The notes: generated from the sequence alone by a model not told the origin. Shown: positions 1 to 9,885, numbered from the stretch's first letter. The stretch is DNA of 64,000 nucleotides from Mycobacterium sp. ACS1612 (GCF_001667505.1 NZ_LZHZ01000071.1:1-64000), one strand, 5' to 3'. Program-made: numbers and translations.

Positions 1-3000
1 GCGCTTGATGTGCTGCGGCTTCGTGATGCGGTGCATGGGGTGGTGGGGCGGCATCCGAATCTGGTTGCGCGGTTCTGCGATCGGTTCGACGAGCCAGTCC
101 AGGTGATTCCTGCCGATCCGGTCGCGGGTTGGCAGTATCTGGACCTCGACGATGATGACGTGGCTCAGCTGTGTGTTGACGAGCGTGCTGCGGTGTGTGC
201 GTTGTCGGATTCGCCGGCGTTTCGGGCGCTGTTGATCCGCACCGGAGTGCATCGGTATCGCTTTGTGTTGACCAATCACCACATCGTGGTCGATGGGTGG
301 TCGATGCCGATTGTGTTGCGGGAGATCTTCGCCGGCTACCACGGTCAACGGCTACCGGCTCCGCAGTCCTACCGCAGGTTCGTGTCGTGGCTGGCCGACC
401 GCGACCTCGACACCGCGCACGCGGCATGGCACGACCAACTGGCCGGCTTCGACACCCCGACACTCGTCGGTCCGCCCGACCGGCTGGGCACAGGTCCCCG
501 CGCCGCTGCGTCGTTCGTGGTGTCCGCATCCGGCGCACAAAAGCTCACCGAGCTCGCCCGCACCCACCACACCACCGTCAACGTCGTCCTGCAGGCTGCA
601 TGGGCGCAACTGCTGATGTCGCTGACCGGTCAACACGACCTCGCCTTCGGCGTTCCGGTCTCAGGCCGGCCGACGGAGTTGCCAGGCGCGGAGTCCATGG
701 TGGGACTGTTCATCAACACGATTCCGGTGCGGGCCAGACTCACGCCGACCACCACCACCGCCGACCTGTTGCGCCAGTTGGAAATCGCTCGCAGCCACAA
801 CCTCGACCATCAACACACCGCGCTACGCGACATCCACCGCATCAGTGGTCACGACAGGCTTTTCGACACCCTGTTCGTCTACGAGAACTATCCCATCGAC
901 GCCGGTGCGCTGTCGGTCGACGGCGACCTGGCCATCACCGACATCACCACCCGCGACGCCACGCACTACCCGCTGGTGCTGCAGGCATCGCCCGGAACCG
1001 CAACGACCCTTCGTCTCGACTACCGCACGGATGTATTCGACGAGCAGACTATCCAGGCGTTGGGTCAACCGTTACTGCGGTTGTTGACCCAGATGGCCGA
1101 CAATCCGCGGCGCGGACTGTCGTCGATCGATCTGCTCGATCCCGGCGAACACGCTCGACTCGCGACGTGGGGTGACCAAGCCACGCTGCGCCAATCCGCC
1201 CCTGCGGCAGTGTCCATTCCGGAGGCGCTGGCAGCGCAGGTTGCCCGCACCCCAGACGCGGTCGCGATCAACTGCGGTGCCGAGTCGATGACCTATCGCG
1301 AATTCGACGAGGCGTCGAACCGGTTGGCGCATCTGTTGACAGCACAGGGTGCCCGCGCGGGAGCCGTTGTGGCGCTGATGTTCACGCGCTCCATCGACGC
1401 GATCGTCGCGATGACCGCCGTGCTGAAGACCGGGGCCGCCTACCTGCCCGTCGATCCCGCGCTGCCCGACAAGCGGATCGGATTCCTGCTCGCCGATACG
1501 GCACCGGTGGTCGTGGTCACGACCGCCGCACTGGCCGGCCGGCTGGACGCACACGAAGTGCCGGTGATCGATTTCGAAGACGTTCGCAACAGCGACTATC
1601 CCTGCACAGCCCTGCCCACGCCTTCAACCGATGAAATCGCCTACCACATCTACACGTCCGGAACCTCCGGTGTGCCGAAAGGGGTGGCCGTCACCCACCG
1701 CAACGTGATCCACATGGTCGAATCGCTCGACACCTCGCTGCCGCGTGGCGGCGTGTGGGCGCAGTGCCACTCCTACGCGTTCGACGTCTCGGTGTGGGAG
1801 ACGTGGGGTGCCCTGTTGCGCGGTGGCCGGCTGACGGTGGTGGGTGAGGACACGATGGCCTCACCCGACGACCTCCACGCGTTGTTGGTCGCCGAAGGTG
1901 TCACCGTGCTTGATCTGAGTCCCTCTGCGGCGGCGATGCTGTCGTCGCGCGGGCTGAAGTCGATGACATTGGTCGTCGGTGGCGAAACTTGCCCCGCCGC
2001 CCTCGTCGACCGGTGGGCGCACGACAGGACGATGATCAACGCGTACGGCCCGACCGAGACGACCGTGGACGCGGCCAGGAGCACTCCGCTCGCCGCCGGG
2101 TCGGGACTACCGCCGATCGGATCGCCGGTGCCAGGGTCGGCGTTGTTCGTGCTCGACGGATGGCTGCGGCCGGTGCCCCCCGGCGTGGTCGGGGAACTCT
2201 ACATCGCCGGACACGGTGTGGCAGTGGGGTATTGGCGGCGCAGCGAATTGACGGCAGCACGGTTCGTGCCGTGTCCGTTCGGCGGCCCGGGCGAGCGCAT
2301 GTACCGCACCGGCGATCTGGTGCGGTGGCGCCCGGATGGCCAACTGGAATACCACGGCCGCGCCGACGAGCAGGTCAAGATCCGCGGCTACCGCATCGAA
2401 CTTCGCGAAGTCCAGTCGGCGCTCGTCGGACTCGACGGCGTCGAACAGGCGGTGGTGATCGCCCGCGAGGACCGCCCCGGCGACAACCGCCTGGTCGGAT
2501 ACGTCACCGGGAGCGCGGATCCCGCCGCCGCGCGTGCCGCGTTGGCCGAACACCTGCCACCCTATATGGTGCCCACCGCAGTGGTGGCCGTCGACACGTT
2601 GCCACTCACGGTCAACGGCAAACTCGACGTACGCGCCCTGCCTGCACCGGAATACCCGCACACCGACGACTACCGGGCGCCCACCAATGCAGTCGAAGAA
2701 GCGGTGGCCGACATCTACGCGCATGCGCTCGGCATCGACCGTGTCGGCATCGAGGACTCCTTCTTCGACCTCGGCGGCGACTCGATATCGGCGATGCGCG
2801 TCGTCGCCGCCATCAACGAGACCTTCGACGCCCACCTGAGCGTGCGCACGCTCATCGCAGTGCCCTCCGTGAGAGGCCTGAGCATGCGGGTCAGCGGGGC
2901 GGCCCACTCAGCGGACCCCGCGTCCGATCACCGCTTCGAGGCGGTGCACGGTCGCGGCGTCACCGAGATCCATGCCGCAGACTTGACTTTGGACAAGTTC

Positions 3001-4266
3001 ATCGATGCCACCACGCTCGCCTGCGCCCCGACGCTGCCCGGCCCGAGTCCAGAGGTGCGCACGGTGTTGCTGACCGGAGCAACAGGTTTCCTCGGGCGCT
3101 ACCTGACGCTGAAGTGGCTCGAGCAGATGGAGCTCGTCGGCGGCACACTGATCTGCCTGGTGCGCGCCTCTTCCGACGAAGACGCCCGACGTCGTCTCAT
3201 CGACGCTTTCGACAGCGACCCGGAGCTGTTGCGGCGCTTCCGGGAACTGGCCGATGCGCACCTCGAAGTCGTCGCAGCCGACAAGGGCGAGGTCAATCTC
3301 GGTTTGGCGCAACACAGTTGGCGGCGACTGGCCGCCACCGTCGACCTGATCGTCGATTCTGCCGCCGTGGTCAACGGTGTGCTGCCGTACAGCGACCTGT
3401 TCGGGCCCAATGTAGTTGGCACCGCTGAACTGATCCGCCTCGCGCTCACGTCCAAGCTGAAGTCGTACAGCTACGTGTCGACTGCCGACGTCGGCGTCCA
3501 GATCGAACCGTCGGCGTTCACCGAAGACGCAGACATCCGCGTCATCAGTCCAACCCGCGTCATCGACGACGGGGTGGCGAACGGCTACGGCAACAGCAAG
3601 TGGGCCGCCGAGGTGCTGCTGCGCGAGGCCAACGACCTGTGCGGGCTGCCGATAACGGTGTTCCGGTGCGGAATGATCTTGGCCGACACCACATATGCCG
3701 GGCAGTTGAACGTGTCCGACACCTTCACCCGGATGGTGCTCAGTGTGCTGGCCACCGGCGTCGCACCTGCGTCGTTCTACCAACTCGGCACCGACGGGCA
3801 CCGGCAGCGCGCGCACTTCGACGGACTGCCCGTGGACTTCGTCGCCGAAGCGATTGCCACGCTGGGTGCCCAGACGGTGGACGGCTTCCAAACGTTCCAC
3901 GTGATGAACCCGCATGACGACGGCATCGGACTCGACGAATACGTCGACTGGTTGATCGAGGCCGGTTACCCCATCCGGCGCATCGAGGAGTTCGGGAACT
4001 GGTTGCAGCGCTTCGAAGCGGGCCTGCGTGCCCTGCCGGACCGGCAGCGCAGGCATTCGGTGCTGCAGATGCTGTTGCTACGCAACTCCGGTCGGGCGCG
4101 CCCGCTGCCGCCGACGCTCGGCTCCTTCGGCCCGACCGACCGATTCCGCGCCGCCGTGCGTGACGCCAAAATCGGTCCGGACAAGAACAATCCGGACATA
4201 CCGCGGGTGTCCGCGCCCACCATCATCAAGTACGCCACCGACCTGCACCGCCTCGGATTGCTCTGA
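1..4266 (+). CDS. Non-ribosomal peptide synthetase, C-terminal module (C-A-PCP-reductase), 5' end outside window
   Basis: The frame is open from base 1, so the protein begins upstream; 1421 residues are visible. A condensation domain is present with HHIVVDG at nt 277-297. The adenylation domain follows, with YTSGTSG from nt 1651, then AYGPTE, YRTGD and the NGK lysine. The carrier protein has LGGDS with its phosphopantetheine serine at 2782-2784. The last part is an NAD(P)H-dependent reductase domain with LTGATGFLGRY near nt 3070 and a YGNSK catalytic motif, implying release of the product as an aldehyde or alcohol instead of hydrolysis. My reading of the specificity pocket is D-V-W-D-V-G-A-V-D-(K), which I cannot assign to a substrate. 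The reductase domain closely resembles that of the carboxylic acid reductase at 54008-57649. The stop is one base before the ABC exporter start. Confidence 0.93.
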   Translation, partial: ALDVLRLRDAVHGVVGRHPNLVARFCDRFDEPVQVIPADPVAGWQYLDLDDDDVAQLCVDERAAVCALSDSPAFRALLIRTGVHRYRFVLTNHHIVVDGWSMPIVLREIFAGYHGQRLPAPQSYRRFVSWLADRDLDTAHAAWHDQLAGFDTPTLVGPPDRLGTGPRAAASFVVSASGAQKLTELARTHHTTVNVVLQAAWAQLLMSLTGQHDLAFGVPVSGRPTELPGAESMVGLFINTIPVRARLTPTTTTADLLRQLEIARSHNLDHQHTALRDIHRISGHDRLFDTLFVYENYPIDAGALSVDGDLAITDITTRDATHYPLVLQASPGTATTLRLDYRTDVFDEQTIQALGQPLLRLLTQMADNPRRGLSSIDLLDPGEHARLATWGDQATLRQSAPAAVSIPEALAAQVARTPDAVAINCGAESMTYREFDEASNRLAHLLTAQGARAGAVVALMFTRSIDAIVAMTAVLKTGAAYLPVDPALPDKRIGFLLADTAPVVVVTTAALAGRLDAHEVPVIDFEDVRNSDYPCTALPTPSTDEIAYHIYTSGTSGVPKGVAVTHRNVIHMVESLDTSLPRGGVWAQCHSYAFDVSVWETWGALLRGGRLTVVGEDTMASPDDLHALLVAEGVTVLDLSPSAAAMLSSRGLKSMTLVVGGETCPAALVDRWAHDRTMINAYGPTETTVDAARSTPLAAGSGLPPIGSPVPGSALFVLDGWLRPVPPGVVGELYIAGHGVAVGYWRRSELTAARFVPCPFGGPGERMYRTGDLVRWRPDGQLEYHGRADEQVKIRGYRIELREVQSALVGLDGVEQAVVIAREDRPGDNRLVGYVTGSADPAAARAALAEHLPPYMVPTAVVAVDTLPLTVNGKLDVRALPAPEYPHTDDYRAPTNAVEEAVADIYAHALGIDRVGIEDSFFDLGGDSISAMRVVAAINETFDAHLSVRTLIAVPSVRGLSMRVSGAAHSADPASDHRFEAVHGRGVTEIHAADLTLDKFIDATTLACAPTLPGPSPEVRTVLLTGATGFLGRYLTLKWLEQMELVGGTLICLVRASSDEDARRRLIDAFDSDPELLRRFRELADAHLEVVAADKGEVNLGLAQHSWRRLAATVDLIVDSAAVVNGVLPYSDLFGPNVVGTAELIRLALTSKLKSYSYVSTADVGVQIEPSAFTEDADIRVISPTRVIDDGVANGYGNSKWAAEVLLREANDLCGLPITVFRCGMILADTTYAGQLNVSDTFTRMVLSVLATGVAPASFYQLGTDGHRQRAHFDGLPVDFVAEAIATLGAQTVDGFQTFHVMNPHDDGIGLDEYVDWLIEAGYPIRRIEEFGNWLQRFEAGLRALPDRQRRHSVLQMLLLRNSGRARPLPPTLGSFGPTDRFRAAVRDAKIGPDKNNPDIPRVSAPTIIKYATDLHRLGLL

Positions 4267-4267
4267 C

Positions 4268-5971
4268 ATGCTCACGCTGCTACGCCCGCACTGGTTGTCG
4301 CTGACGGTGAGCCTGCTTCTACTCGGTGCCGCGACCGCGCTCATCCTGATTCAGCCGCTGCTGGCCGGCCGCCTAGTCGAGCGCGCCACCACTGGCTCGG
4401 CCGATGCGGGCTCGGCCGTCGTACTGATCGTGATGCTCGTCGGCTACCTCGCGTTGGAGGCATCAGCGCACTTCCGGCTCGACCGCACCGGTGAAAAGAT
4501 CGTGCTGTCGTTGCGTGACGACTTCACCAATCACGTTGTCCGGCTGCCCATCGGGCTGCTGGACCGCGCCCGCACCGGTGACCTGCTGGCCCGCGGAACC
4601 AGCGACGCAGGCTTGCTGCGCGATATGCCGCGCGCCGTCGGCGATGTGCTGTTCGGCTTGATGACGCTGCTCGGTGCGGGCATCGTCATGTTGTCGATCG
4701 ACGCGGTCACCGTCGGTATCGCGGTGGCCATCCTGGTGCTCGCGTTCGTGGTGGGCAACCCGTTCCTGTCACTGATCCAACGCGCATCTTTGAATCGCCA
4801 AGTGGCCCTGGGCGATTACACGGCGGGGTTGGATCGGGCGCTCGGCGCGGCGCGCACAGTGAAACTGTTCGGCGCCGAGGACCGGGAGGCGCGTTCCATC
4901 AATGTGACCACGCGTGCCGCGTACCAAGCTGGCGTGCGCATCGCCTCCTCGACAGCCATCAACATCTCGATCATTCGCCTCGGCGTCACCGGCGCGTTCC
5001 TGGCGATCATGATCATCGACGGACGCCGCGTCGCCGACGGCACTCTCGGCGTCGGCCAGTTGGTCAGCCTGCTCGCCTTCGCCGTATACGCCATCTTCCC
5101 GATCACCGCCGCCTTCACCGCACTCGCCACGCTGCGCACCGCGGCGGGCGCCTATCAACACCTCACCACGACCCTGCGAGAACTCCCCGAGGGCGATCCG
5201 CCGACGCTGTCCGTCGCGGACGGGTCGGCGCGACGGACGGCCTGCGCACCGATGGTCGAATTCGATCAGGTGTCGTTCTCCTATGGCGACGCACCTGTGC
5301 TCGACGACGTGTCGTTCGCCCTGCGCCACGACCAGATCACCGCGCTCATCGGCCGATCCGGTGCGGGCAAGTCCACGATCCTGGGACTGTTGTGCCGCTT
5401 CTACGACCCGGACGCCGGAGCGCTGCGCTGGGAAGGGCAGGATTTCCGCGCCATCCCGCTTCGCGAGCTACGCAGCCGACTGGGCCTGCTCGAACAGGAC
5501 GCCCCGGTGCTGCACGGCTCCATTCGCGACAATCTGTTGGTCGCAAATCCCGATGCCACCGAGGCCGATCTGTGGCTGGTGCTGAAACAGGCGAACATCG
5601 CCGACGAGATCGCTCGTCTACCAGACAAACTCGACACCGCCGTGCTCGAACGCGGGCGCGGACTCTCCGGTGGTCAACGTCAACGACTGGCCCTGGCGCG
5701 GGCCTTCCTGTCCCGCTCACAGCTGATACTGATGGACGAACCGACGGCGCATCTCGACCGCGCCAACGAGCACGACGTGATGGCCAACCTGCTGCAGGCA
5801 CGTGGGCAGCGCAGCATCCTGGTCGTCGCGCACCGGCTCTCCACCGTCACCCACGCCGACCAGATCGTGGTGCTTGCGGACGGCCGGATCCAGGCCACCG
5901 GTACCCATTCCGAACTGATGGGCGTTAGCGTCTACCGCGAACTCATCGAACACGAACTCGCCAACGACTAG
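4268..5971 (+). CDS. ABC exporter, fused membrane and ATPase domains
   Basis: A 567-residue half-size exporter. The first ~320 residues hold hydrophobic segments typical of an exporter membrane domain (for example residues ~10-35, ~45-65, ~130-165 and a pair before residue 300). The C-terminal ATPase has Walker A GRSGAGKST near residue 361, signature LSGGQRQR near 467 and Walker B LILMDEPT near 487. The ATG lies one base after the NRPS stop; the longer in-frame ORF upstream only reads through NRPS sequence. The position implies translational coupling and a role in moving the NRPS product across the membrane. Half-size exporters act as dimers; no second half-transporter is visible, so a homodimer is inferred. 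Confidence 0.9.
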   Translation: MLTLLRPHWLSLTVSLLLLGAATALILIQPLLAGRLVERATTGSADAGSAVVLIVMLVGYLALEASAHFRLDRTGEKIVLSLRDDFTNHVVRLPIGLLDRARTGDLLARGTSDAGLLRDMPRAVGDVLFGLMTLLGAGIVMLSIDAVTVGIAVAILVLAFVVGNPFLSLIQRASLNRQVALGDYTAGLDRALGAARTVKLFGAEDREARSINVTTRAAYQAGVRIASSTAINISIIRLGVTGAFLAIMIIDGRRVADGTLGVGQLVSLLAFAVYAIFPITAAFTALATLRTAAGAYQHLTTTLRELPEGDPPTLSVADGSARRTACAPMVEFDQVSFSYGDAPVLDDVSFALRHDQITALIGRSGAGKSTILGLLCRFYDPDAGALRWEGQDFRAIPLRELRSRLGLLEQDAPVLHGSIRDNLLVANPDATEADLWLVLKQANIADEIARLPDKLDTAVLERGRGLSGGQRQRLALARAFLSRSQLILMDEPTAHLDRANEHDVMANLLQARGQRSILVVAHRLSTVTHADQIVVLADGRIQATGTHSELMGVSVYRELIEHELAND

Positions 5972-5983
5972 CGAGGCAACCAC

Positions 5984-8185
5984 GTGCTGTCCGGAATCGC
6001 GCGGCTGGCGATCACCGCTCCGCGCCGGGTCATCGCGTTGGCCGCGTTCGTCATGATCGGTACCGCGATCTTCGGCGTTCCGGTGGCCAAGTCGCTGTCG
6101 GCAGGCGGGCAACTCGATCCCGGCGCGCAGTCGTCCCTGGCCTCGGCGCTGTTGTCCGAGAAGTTCGGCCAGGGTGACATGACCATGTTGATCACCGTCA
6201 CGGCCGACGGCGGTGCGAGAAGCCGCCAAGCCACGGCGGTCGGCACCGATCTGGTTCGGCGGCTGAACGATTCGCCGGACGTCGAGCAGGTGCACTCCCC
6301 ATGGACCGTCCCACGGGCGGCGGCATCGTCGCTCGTCAGCAAGGACGGCAAGACGGGATTGATCGTGGCCGCCATCACCGGTGGCGAAACCGGCGCACCG
6401 CTCAACGCCAAGCGTCTGACCGACGAGTTCATCGGTGACCGTGACGGCGTCCGTATCCGGGCGGGCGGTGACGCGACCGTCTACTGGCAGGTGAACGAGC
6501 AGACGCAGGAAGACCTGCTGTTCATGGAGTCCCTGGCGCTACCGCTGAGCTTCGTGGTGCTGGTGTGGGTGTTCGGCGGTCTGGTCGCCGCGGCGCTGCC
6601 CGTTGCAGTCGGTGTGTTCGCGATTCTGGGCGCCATGGCGTCGTTACGGGCCATCGCGATGGTCGCCCACGTGTCCATCTTCGCGTTGAATCTCGCCGTC
6701 GCGATGGGCCTGGCACTGGCCATCGACTACACGCTGTTGATCCTGAGCCGATACCGGGATGAGTTGGCAGCGGGGCAGACTCGTGACACGGCGCTGATCC
6801 GCACAATGGCCACGTCGGGGCGCACGGTGTTGTTCTCGGCCATGACCGTCGCGTTGGCGATGGCGACGATGGTGCTGTTCCCGCAGTACTTTCTGAAGTC
6901 CTTCGCCTACGCGGGCGTCGCGGTCGTCGCGTTCACCGCGGCCGCATCGACCATCGTCACGCCCGCTGCGATCGTCCTGTTGCACAGTCGACTCGACGCA
7001 TTGGACGTGCGCCGGTTGATGCGCCGTTTCCGTAGACAGTCGGACCCGCACCCCGGTGGGTTCGGGCAGCGGTTCTGGTATCGGTGGACGAAGTCCGTCA
7101 TGCGGCACGCCACGCCGATCGGTCTGGCGGTGATCGCGGTGCTGCTGCTGATCGGCACGCCGTTCACCGATGTCAAATGGGGCTTTCCCGACGACCGGGT
7201 GCTTCCACCCTCCGCGTCGGCGCGACAGGTCGGCGACCAGATCCGCAGCGACTTCCCCGACTACGGGGTGCCGAGCATCACCGTGGTGCTGCCGGACGCG
7301 GCCAGCCTGACGCGCGCCGAATTGAACCGTTACGCGGCAGCGTTGTCACGGGTACCCGACGTGTCGGTGTCGCCGCCGAGCGCAGTCGAAGACGGCGCCG
7401 CGTTCGTGACGGTCGGCAGTACCGTACCGCTGTATACCGCGGCATCGAGCGAGCAACTCGACCGACTGCACGCGGTGCCGACCCCTGCGGGCACGCCGGT
7501 GTTGTTCGCCGGTGTGGCACAAGCCAATCGCGACAGCATGCAGGCGATCGCCTCGCACCTGCCCCAGGTGCTTGCGATCATCGTCATCATCACGCTGGTG
7601 TTGGTCTTCCTGCTGACCGGAAGTGCGGTGCTGCCCTTCGAGGCCGTGCTGATGAACGTCTTGTCGCTCACCGCCGCGTTCGGCGCACTGGTCTGGGTCT
7701 TCCAGGAGGGGCACCTCGGTGGATTGGGCACCGCGGCGACCGGCACCCTGGGAGTACAACTGCCAGTGTTGTTGTTCTGCATCGCATTTGGCCTGTCGAT
7801 GGACTACGAGGTCTTCCTGATCTCGCGGATCCGGGAATTCTGGCTGGCGTCGGACCGCGGGCCGACGGCCAACGACGAAAGCATCGCGCTCGGCCTGTCC
7901 CGCACCGGGCGGGTGATCACCGCCGCGGCGTTGATCATGGTGATCTCCTTCGCCGCGTTGATGGCCGCGCAGGTGTCGCTGATGCGGTTGTTCGGATTCG
8001 GGTTGACGGTGGCTGTCCTGGTCGACGCCACCCTGGTGCGATTGCTGCTGATGCCCGCGATGATGCACTGGCTCGGCGGGTTCAACTGGTGGGCGCCAAA
8101 ACCATTGGCCCGTACGCACATCGGAGCCGCCGACGCGGATTGGCGCAGCGTCTGGCGTCGTGTGCTCTTCGGTCAGAGCGGTTAG
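5984..8185 (+). CDS. MmpL-like RND family transporter
   Basis: A 733-residue membrane protein with RND/MMPL architecture: one N-terminal helix, a large extracytoplasmic loop, a block of helices, then the same arrangement again. The aspartate-tyrosine pairs that characterise MmpL proton-relay helices are visible twice, in AIDYTLLILSRYR and in SMDYEVFLISRIREF. It is shorter than MmpL3-class proteins because it lacks a long cytoplasmic C-terminal tail. The GTG start is preceded by GAGG at a suitable distance and follows the ABC exporter by 12 bases, so the three genes form one transcription unit. Inferred role: envelope export of the lipopeptide or lipid made with the upstream NRPS. The substrate is unknown. 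Confidence 0.88.
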   Translation: MLSGIARLAITAPRRVIALAAFVMIGTAIFGVPVAKSLSAGGQLDPGAQSSLASALLSEKFGQGDMTMLITVTADGGARSRQATAVGTDLVRRLNDSPDVEQVHSPWTVPRAAASSLVSKDGKTGLIVAAITGGETGAPLNAKRLTDEFIGDRDGVRIRAGGDATVYWQVNEQTQEDLLFMESLALPLSFVVLVWVFGGLVAAALPVAVGVFAILGAMASLRAIAMVAHVSIFALNLAVAMGLALAIDYTLLILSRYRDELAAGQTRDTALIRTMATSGRTVLFSAMTVALAMATMVLFPQYFLKSFAYAGVAVVAFTAAASTIVTPAAIVLLHSRLDALDVRRLMRRFRRQSDPHPGGFGQRFWYRWTKSVMRHATPIGLAVIAVLLLIGTPFTDVKWGFPDDRVLPPSASARQVGDQIRSDFPDYGVPSITVVLPDAASLTRAELNRYAAALSRVPDVSVSPPSAVEDGAAFVTVGSTVPLYTAASSEQLDRLHAVPTPAGTPVLFAGVAQANRDSMQAIASHLPQVLAIIVIITLVLVFLLTGSAVLPFEAVLMNVLSLTAAFGALVWVFQEGHLGGLGTAATGTLGVQLPVLLFCIAFGLSMDYEVFLISRIREFWLASDRGPTANDESIALGLSRTGRVITAAALIMVISFAALMAAQVSLMRLFGFGLTVAVLVDATLVRLLLMPAMMHWLGGFNWWAPKPLARTHIGAADADWRSVWRRVLFGQSG

Positions 8186-8189
8186 CCGA

Positions 8190-9164
8190 CTACCCGAGGC
8201 GGACCTTCTCACGTAGCCGCTCGACGAGGAATTGGCGGGTGGACACCGGCCGGAAGGCGCGGGCGGCGGCGGTCAATGCGTCGAGGGATGAGGGAGTCAG
8301 CTCGATGTCGGCTGCGGCCACGTTGAACTCGAGTTGCTCGACACTGGACGCGCCGGGAATCGCCACCACATTCGGCAGGCTGATCAGCCACGCCAGCGCG
8401 ACCTGCGCCGGCTTGGCGCCGACGTCGGCCGCCACGTCACGAAGCGTCTGCAGCAGCGGTTCCACCCGGCGCAGGTTCTCGGTGCCGAACAGCGAGTTCA
8501 TCGCCCGCGCACCGCCCGGCGGTCGGTTGTCGACCCCGTACTTGCCGCCGAGAAGACCCTGTGCCAGCGGACTGTATGCGATCACCACCCGGTTCTCCCG
8601 CTCGGCGAACGGCACCAGGTCGTCGAGGGCACCGGGTCGGGCCAGTGAGAAGTCCACCTGATTGCTGATCACCGGCCTGCCGAGCGCCGCGTCGGCCTTG
8701 CGCCACCGCTCGAGCGAGTAATTGGAGACGCCCGCGGCGCCGATCTCACCGCTGTCGAGCAGGCTGCGCATGCCCGGCATGAGCACCGAATCGGGCACCA
8801 CCGGGTTGGGTTGATGAACCTGGTACAGCGGGATCCGGTCGACCCCTAGCCGCCGCGCGCTGGCCCGCGCCCGGTGTTTGATCACCGGTGGGAACGGCGC
8901 GACCGGGAAGATCTTGCTGGCCAACACAACCGAGGAACGCTGCTCGCCGAGTGCCTCACCGAGAATGCGCTCACTTCTGCCCATCCCGTAGATCTCGGCG
9001 GTGTCGAACAGCGTCACGCCCAGAGCCAACGCCCGCTGCACGATGTCCTTGGCGACGCCGGAGGCGTAACCGGCGCCGTAGCCCCACTCGGTCGAGCCGA
9101 ACTGCCAGGTGCCCACGCCGATCCGACTGGTCCGTCCGATCCCGGCGACGTCGAGGTACTTCAT
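8190..9164 (-). CDS. Aldo/keto reductase
   Basis: 324 residues, the usual size for this NAD(P)H-dependent carbonyl reductase family. The catalytic tetrad is readable: Asp and Tyr in FDTAEIYG, Lys in LASKIFP and His in LYQVHQPNP. C-terminal motifs for the cofactor phosphate (IPGASSVEQL) are present. I start at ATG 9164 because the upstream extension of the ORF is non-family sequence from the opposite side. It is convergent with the MmpL gene, four bases apart. A perfect 8-bp inverted repeat lies 28 bases upstream of the start, suggesting control by a dedicated repressor. The physiological substrate cannot be read from sequence. Confidence 0.88.
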   Translation of the reverse strand: MKYLDVAGIGRTSRIGVGTWQFGSTEWGYGAGYASGVAKDIVQRALALGVTLFDTAEIYGMGRSERILGEALGEQRSSVVLASKIFPVAPFPPVIKHRARASARRLGVDRIPLYQVHQPNPVVPDSVLMPGMRSLLDSGEIGAAGVSNYSLERWRKADAALGRPVISNQVDFSLARPGALDDLVPFAERENRVVIAYSPLAQGLLGGKYGVDNRPPGGARAMNSLFGTENLRRVEPLLQTLRDVAADVGAKPAQVALAWLISLPNVVAIPGASSVEQLEFNVAAADIELTPSSLDALTAAARAFRPVSTRQFLVERLREKVRLG

Positions 9165-9191
9165 CGCCCCACCGTACTTTCTCCGGAAATT

Positions 9192-9209
9192 CGAGTAGTG
9201 GACTACTCG
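9192..9209. promoter_or_regulatory. Palindrome upstream of the aldo/keto reductase, candidate operator
   Basis: CGAGTAGT and ACTACTCG form a perfect 8-bp inverted repeat with two bases between the arms. It sits 28 bases before the aldo/keto reductase start codon, where it could overlap the promoter. No regulator gene is adjacent, so the protein that might bind it is not known. Confidence 0.5.
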
Positions 9210-9302
9210 TGCTGATACCGCCGAACGCAAGGAAGCTGATAGTTGCAGGCCGGGAGCGGCGGACGCGGGGGACGCCGCTCCCGGCCAAAACAAGGGGGAG
9301 TA

Positions 9303-9878
9303 ATGAGCGTTGACATCGCACCAGAAGTGTCGGACCAACTGGCACGGCGGGCCAAGATCCGTGCGTTCCGGGCGGGGCGGTACATCCTGATCGTCGCCAG
9401 CGGCGACCTGCCGACTCCGGGCTACGACGCGGACATCGAGCCGAGCCCGCTGCGGATCTTCCCGCAGCAGTACAACCTGCTGCAGCGCAGGCGTCCCGGA
9501 ATGTGGCCGCAGGTGCTCACGCCGTACACCTACGGTGAGTTGTTCGTGTACCCAGAAGATCAGTCGATGGTCACCGTCCATCACGCCGACGGGCAGGACG
9601 ACGTCGAGATCGAGCCCGCCGGCCTGGATCTCGCGGCGTTCACCAACGCGGTGTCTTCGTCGCAGGAATCGATCGGGGCGGTCGACGAGGCCACCGGAAC
9701 GTCGTCGCGGTTGAGCTTCGACGAGGCGTTCGCCGATGCACTGGCGAACCTGCCGGTCCATGAGCCGTCACATCCGGACGAGTTGACCAGCGTCAAGGTG
9801 ACTGAAGTAGGCGCCCTGTTCGGGGGTATCGCCGGCTTCCGGCACCTGTACGTCAAGGTGCAAAGCACCACCGCGTGA
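9303..9878 (+). CDS. Hypothetical protein
   Basis: 191 residues beginning MSVDIAPEVSDQ. The start is chosen at ATG 9303, which is preceded by a strong GGGGGAG ribosome binding site four bases upstream; the longer ORF start lies before that site. No signal peptide or membrane segment is seen. The middle is rich in aromatic and proline residues, and the C-terminal part is acidic with alternating hydrophobic positions. I do not recognise the family. A strong hairpin terminator follows the stop, so this looks like a monocistronic gene. Confidence 0.75.
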   Translation: MSVDIAPEVSDQLARRAKIRAFRAGRYILIVASGDLPTPGYDADIEPSPLRIFPQQYNLLQRRRPGMWPQVLTPYTYGELFVYPEDQSMVTVHHADGQDDVEIEPAGLDLAAFTNAVSSSQESIGAVDEATGTSSRLSFDEAFADALANLPVHEPSHPDELTSVKVTEVGALFGGIAGFRHLYVKVQSTTA

Positions 9879-9885
9879 GTTTCGG

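Noticed and set aside
2908..4056. 382-codon minus-strand ORF inside the NRPS
   Set aside because: Antisense frame of a well-supported coding region with GC-driven absence of stops; no motif or ribosome site.
7084..8661. 525-codon plus-strand ORF across the MmpL-like gene and the aldo/keto reductase
   Set aside because: It is Arg-rich shadow sequence of two motif-supported genes on other frames.
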